Assembly: GCA_021463145.1 (NCBI GenBank)
Contig: JAJTWZ010000020.1
Location: forward strand, 1 to 64,000
Source: Blastocatellia bacterium
GTDB taxonomy: Bacteria > Acidobacteriota > Blastocatellia > UBA7656 > JADIYM01
Length of the DNA stretch: 64,000 nt
Direction: 5' to 3'
The notes beneath the pieces were generated by a model. It was not told the origin of the DNA. It made no database searches and saw nothing but the letters and a program-made list of their open reading frames with translations. Every line of letters begins with the position of its first letter. Position 1 is the first letter of the stretch. The position numbers and the translations under genes were made by a program. This document shows, in pieces, positions 61,268 through 64,000 of the stretch.

Positions 61268-62949
61268 TGTCAACGGCAGAGCGACCGGACCGGGCCGGGA
61301 GTGCCGCAGTCCGAAACATCAGACTCGTCGTGCTCTCTGGCGGCCTCGAGCCGGGTCTCGGCGCGGTCGAGCTGCGATACCCGGGCGCGTCCATAGACAT
61401 TGTCGACAAGGAGCAACTCCGCGGCCGGGAACGTTACAGACTGCTGCGCGAACTGCGGCGGCAGCCGTGCGACAGGCTCGTCTACTTCACTTTCGTGAAC
61501 GCCTGGCAACTGGACCGTTTCCGGATGGCCGTCTATGGCCTGCTTTCGGGTGCGCGGCGTGTCGAGTTGATCGACACAGAACACGCCGTGGAAGAGTTCG
61601 GGTACGGACGAGTGCTTCTGCGCGAGGCGCCTCGCTCCATTGTGGAGGTCGCACTGGCCGGCCCCGTTATCCTGCTCGGCCTGCTGCTTTCCTTTTTCGT
61701 GTCCGCCATCTGCGGGCGCGCGGCCCGGCGATTCCCGAATGCGCGGGCATCGGGTGACAGAGCACTCGATGTGCTCTTCGTTCGAACATCTCCGACGATC
61801 GGAGTCATGGAGGCGGGAGAATCGGCCCACATGCGCGGCGTTCTCGATGGACTGAAGGAACTTGGTCACCGTCCGCGAGTACTCTCGAACGACAGCCTGC
61901 CAGCCATCGATCGCGCGGGATACGAAGTCGACGTGCGCCGGCCCGGCGCGATGTTCAACGCAATGCCGCTCGCGTTCGAGATCTGGCAGAACCTGCAATT
62001 CGCCGTCTCGCTCGCCCGCGAGACGCGCGCCGTGCGGCCGGACTTCCTGTATCAGCGACACGGCCGCAACAGCTGGGCTGGAGTTGCCGCGTCTCGCCTC
62101 GCCGGCGTTCCTCTGGTGCTCGAGTGGAACGGTTCGGAAATCTGGTCGATCCGCCACTGGGCACCCGTCTCGGGCTGGTCCTGGATAGTGTCGGCGTTCG
62201 AGCGAGTGAACTGCCGCGGCGCCGACCGGATCGTCGTCGTGTCTCGCGCGCTCGTTGACACCCTGGTCGCGGAAGGCGTCGATCCGGAGCGAATAGTCCT
62301 CAACCCCAACGGAGTCGATCCTGCCCGCTTCCATCCTGGCGCCGGCGGCGCCGCTATCCGAAAGAGATGTGGCTTCGGCGACGATGTCGTGGTCGGGTTC
62401 GTCGGCAGCTTCAATCATTACCAGGGCACGGAATTGCTGATGCGGGCGGCGCCCGCAGTATGTTCGGCCACGAAGGCTTCGTTCCTTATGGTTGGCTTCG
62501 GGGAGACCCTGCCGGCGGCCCGCGCAGCGGCAGAGGAAGGGGGCGTCTCCGGCCGAGTCGTTTTCACCGATCGCGTACCCGTCGACGACGTGCCGGGCTA
62601 CGTGGACGCGAGCGACATCGCGGTTGCCCCGATGGTGCCGAACCCCGACGGCAGCGCTTTCTTCAATTCGCCGGTAAAGATCTTCGAGTACATGGCTGCG
62701 GGCAAGGCAATTGTCGCAAGCCGGTTGGGGCAGATCGGCGACGTCATCGAGGATGGCCAGACCGGTCTTCTGGTGGATCCGGACTCACACGAAGCGCTCT
62801 CGGAAGCGATCGTCCGGCTGGCCGGCGACCCGGCGCTCCGCGATCGTCTGGGGCGCGCTGCCCGAGTTGCGGCGGTCGAGCGCCACACATGGAAAAAGAA
62901 CGCCGCTCGAGTCATCGAGTCGTACGAGGCAATCCGGCGAGCCACTTGA
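61267..62949 (+). CDS. GT4 glycosyltransferase with an extra N-terminal domain and TM segment
   Basis: ATG overlaps the heparinase TGA (TGATG); IVLNPNGVDPARFHPG; VAPMVPNPDGSAFFNSPVKIFEYMAAGKAIVASRLGQIGDVIEDGQTG. Confidence 0.9.
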   Translation: MSTAERPDRAGSAAVRNIRLVVLSGGLEPGLGAVELRYPGASIDIVDKEQLRGRERYRLLRELRRQPCDRLVYFTFVNAWQLDRFRMAVYGLLSGARRVELIDTEHAVEEFGYGRVLLREAPRSIVEVALAGPVILLGLLLSFFVSAICGRAARRFPNARASGDRALDVLFVRTSPTIGVMEAGESAHMRGVLDGLKELGHRPRVLSNDSLPAIDRAGYEVDVRRPGAMFNAMPLAFEIWQNLQFAVSLARETRAVRPDFLYQRHGRNSWAGVAASRLAGVPLVLEWNGSEIWSIRHWAPVSGWSWIVSAFERVNCRGADRIVVVSRALVDTLVAEGVDPERIVLNPNGVDPARFHPGAGGAAIRKRCGFGDDVVVGFVGSFNHYQGTELLMRAAPAVCSATKASFLMVGFGETLPAARAAAEEGGVSGRVVFTDRVPVDDVPGYVDASDIAVAPMVPNPDGSAFFNSPVKIFEYMAAGKAIVASRLGQIGDVIEDGQTGLLVDPDSHEALSEAIVRLAGDPALRDRLGRAARVAAVERHTWKKNAARVIESYEAIRRAT

Positions 62950-63102
62950 CGGCGGGCCGCTCGATTCCGGCTACAGCCAGGGGCTCGCCTTCGACTTGCG
63001 AATTTTCCCGGCAACCGGGCAAAATTTGCAGTTCTCTCGGTCTCACCGTTCACCTACAACCCATTCGCTGTTTTCCGTTGCAGCAAAGGAAGGATTTCCA
63101 CA

Positions 63103-64000
63103 ATGAAGGTCCATTCATCACGCAGTCGAGCGGGGCACGCCGCCACTATCGGCGTCGTGTCTCTCGCACTGTTTGTCGTCGGATCGCCGCTTGCCGTGGC
63201 CAAGCGGTCTGCCGAGCACTCGAAGCGCTCGATCCCGGTTGCGGAGATGCGCACTGTCGATCAGAAGGTGACAGCGCCGGGGCCTGCGTTCGAAGCGCAG
63301 TGGTTCCAGTTCAAGGGCGCCGCCGCCAGCAAGGCCGCGCCTGGCGCGACGCCGATGTTTGGCGACGATCACATCTTCGCGCGTTTCAGCACGATCACCG
63401 GTTCGCCGCGTCTGGTATTCGGCGATCTCGGCCTGGCGCCCGTTGCCGGCAAGATGGGCGATCGAGCCCTCGCGTTCCTCAGCCAGAACGAGCACGTATT
63501 CGGCGTCGACACGTCGAAGCTCTCGCTCGTCCGGGCGATGGAGGGCGCGACCAAGCCGATTCACTTCTACTATGAGCAGCGCCACCAGAGCCTCCCGGTT
63601 TTTGGGGCTGAAGTCGCCGTCCACATGGACCGCGACGGCCGGGTCTGGGCGATCAACAACACATTCGTGCCGGTGACGGTGTCGAACCTCACGCCCGAAG
63701 TGACGGCCGACGGCGCAATCGCGACCGCCGCCGAAAAGCTGGGCGTCGACGTCAGCGACCTCGTGACCACGCACGTCCCCGCGCCCGAGCTTGGGATCTG
63801 GCCGACGGCCGACGGCGGCGCGCTGGCCTGGCGCACTGTCGTCGACGTGCGCGGCATCGGCGTTTACGAAGTGATCGTCGACGCCGCAACCGGGCGCGCG
63901 CTCGAGCCCGCGGTCTCGCGCGACTGCTATGCAACCGGCACCGGCAAGGTCTTCCAGCCCGGTCCCGTTGTGACGCTGGCGAACGATTCGCTCACTGACG
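63103..64000 (+). CDS. Secreted metalloprotease precursor (FTP propeptide region), 3' truncated by window edge
   Basis: Open frame from ATG 63103 to window end; signal peptide; IHFYYEQRHQSLPVFGAEVAVHMDRDGRVWAINNTFVPVTVS; not listed in the ORF track. Confidence 0.75.
   Translation, partial: MKVHSSRSRAGHAATIGVVSLALFVVGSPLAVAKRSAEHSKRSIPVAEMRTVDQKVTAPGPAFEAQWFQFKGAAASKAAPGATPMFGDDHIFARFSTITGSPRLVFGDLGLAPVAGKMGDRALAFLSQNEHVFGVDTSKLSLVRAMEGATKPIHFYYEQRHQSLPVFGAEVAVHMDRDGRVWAINNTFVPVTVSNLTPEVTADGAIATAAEKLGVDVSDLVTTHVPAPELGIWPTADGGALAWRTVVDVRGIGVYEVIVDAATGRALEPAVSRDCYATGTGKVFQPGPVVTLANDSLTD

Overview
This is a high-GC bacterial chromosomal window. An acidobacterial-type origin is inferred from the Oar-like TonB receptor and overall gene content, and was not tested. 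I support about 44 protein-coding genes, one tRNA gene and several intergenic repeat families. Housekeeping blocks include rodA / TIGR03960-type radical SAM / RNase E-G, and rho / engB / lon / clpX / clpP / tig. Other genes include glgA, a two-component system, type II NADH dehydrogenase, an aldehyde dehydrogenase, a CobW-type GTPase, a heparinase II/III-GT4 pair, and the start of an FTP-propeptide metalloprotease that runs off the right edge and is missing from the ORF track. The most unusual region is about 10.9-24.3 kb, an ABC-transporter-dependent glycan locus. Its Wzt-like ATPase ends in a methyltransferase-fold domain whose SAM motif is degenerate. The next gene encodes a second motif-degenerate methyltransferase-like domain followed by a long coiled coil and a basic tail, an architecture resembling the WbdD chain-length ruler. 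A 1355-aa protein fuses AsnB, GT2 and GT4 domains and has an altered PP-loop. An intact-motif paralogue of the Wzt-fused methyltransferase domain is fused to five ~46-aa 'GDWDGDG..IGVYD' repeats, and the same repeat forms almost all of a predicted lipoprotein nearby. Other notable items are a 76-nt tRNA with anticodon UAG but a 5-nt variable loop, an exported NTF2-like/truncated-haemoglobin fusion, a ~385-aa low-complexity insertion in the S1 region of the RNase E/G homologue, a 5-unit 52-bp tandem repeat with dispersed relatives, and long intergenic inverted repeats. All family calls come from reading motifs; no database search was run.
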